64,000 bases of DNA from Cupriavidus necator N-1 (GTDB lineage: Bacteria; Pseudomonadota; Gammaproteobacteria; Burkholderiales; Burkholderiaceae), in NCBI RefSeq assembly GCF_000219215.1, contig NC_015726.1, positions 2,356,001-2,420,000 on the forward strand, written 5' to 3'. The notes below the pieces were generated by a model. It saw only the letters and a program-made list of their open reading frames with translations. It had not been told where the DNA came from and did no database searches. This document shows, piece by piece, positions 63,622-64,000 of the stretch; the stretch's first letter is position 1, and each line of letters starts with the position of its first letter. The translations under genes were made by a program, and so were the position numbers.

Positions 63622-64000
63622 ATGGCCAGATTGCCGACCTCAGCCTTGGCCGTCATTTCGATGCTGCTGCTGCTTGCCGCCTGCGCCTCCCGGCCAGTCA
63701 ATCCGCCGATCGCGCACGCGGACCAGAGTACCGGCTATCGATTCTTCACGCGGCCCCAGTATGCGGCGGACAACGAGAACCTGGTCATCCTTGCCTTCTC
63801 AGGGGGCGGTACGCGCGCGGCAGCATTCTCGTATGGCGTGCTTGAGTTCCTGCGCAATACCGAAGTCGTCGGACCCAAGGGCAACCGGTCACGCCTGCTC
63901 GACCATGTCAGCGTCATCACCGGCGTGTCAGGTGGCAGCTTCACTGCCCTCGCCTACGGCCTGTATGGCGACAAACTGTTTGATCTCTACGAACAGAGCT
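63622..64000 (+). CDS. Patatin-like phospholipase lipoprotein (cut by the right edge)
   Basis: The first 126 residues are visible: lipoprotein signal (SALAVISMLLLLAACAS, Cys21), oxyanion loop LAFSGGGTRAAAFSYGVLEFL and nucleophile motif GVSGG with Ser103. This is a patatin-type hydrolase in the envelope; GCGGAGG is just upstream of the ATG at 63622. It is divergent from the AI-2E transporter gene, with about 237 nt of promoter space that holds no clear gene. The catalytic Asp lies beyond the window. Confidence 0.88.
   Translation, partial: MARLPTSALAVISMLLLLAACASRPVNPPIAHADQSTGYRFFTRPQYAADNENLVILAFSGGGTRAAAFSYGVLEFLRNTEVVGPKGNRSRLLDHVSVITGVSGGSFTALAYGLYGDKLFDLYEQS

Overview
The window is one continuous stretch of GC-rich chromosome from a betaproteobacterium, most likely Burkholderiaceae of the Cupriavidus/Ralstonia type. 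The signs are the surE-pcm-nlpD-rpoS order, the ndk-rlmN-pilW-(rodZ) order, a Bug-family solute-binding protein, a type B L31 protein, trxA-rho adjacency and the codon bias. This assignment comes from gene content, not from a database comparison. No prophage, insertion sequence, CRISPR array or plasmid gene was seen; it reads as core genome with some accessory transport and catabolic modules.

Layout. 1-2.5 kb (minus): start of a RodZ-like gene, pilW, rlmN, ndk. 2.9-6.1 kb: a BI-1 membrane protein, rlmD and an EEP-family phosphohydrolase. 6.1-10.7 kb (minus): surE, pcm, nlpD, rpoS and a DEDD exonuclease. 10.9-18.3 kb: quinone oxidoreductase, porin, a TctDE-like two-component system, and a sulfonate/nitrate-type ABC importer with intrinsic hairpins inside and after the operon. 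18.5-22.8 kb: LysR, class III CoA-transferase, HMG-CoA lyase and an orphan Bug protein, together a plausible route for a branched hydroxy-dicarboxylate. 22.9-26.2 kb: dnaX, ybaB, recR. 26.3-29.1 kb: nrdJ and, divergently, the 4.5S SRP RNA. 29.2-35.7 kb: an AddAB-like helicase-nuclease pair. 36.6-43.3 kb: trxA, rho, mtfA-like, rpmE2, a GT-C glycosyltransferase and a MATE exporter. 43.3-46 kb: two near-copies of an Ala-Glu-Asp tRNA operon behind gltX. 46.3-47.9 kb: a patatin lipoprotein and a C40 peptidase with a long structured leader. 48.3-55.1 kb: yejABEF and fabI. 55.2-57.8 kb: an MFS exporter, an overlapping pair of very small genes, a DUF1488-like protein and an EF-hand protein. 58.1-63.4 kb: a five-gene envelope transport operon (AI-2E transporter, outer-membrane lipoprotein, HlyD, DUF2955-like, K+-channel-like). 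Right edge: a truncated patatin lipoprotein.

Points of most interest: (i) the five-gene operon that joins a tripartite efflux set to an AI-2E transporter and a small K+-channel-like protein; (ii) the CoA-transferase/HMG-CoA-lyase/Bug set; (iii) the duplicated tRNA operons whose spacers keep a hairpin while its sequence changes; (iv) the roughly 210-nt leader of the C40 peptidase gene with four phased GTTCAC-like repeats; (v) the overlapping 44- and 56-codon genes. I found no clear evidence of a wholly new defence or mobile system.
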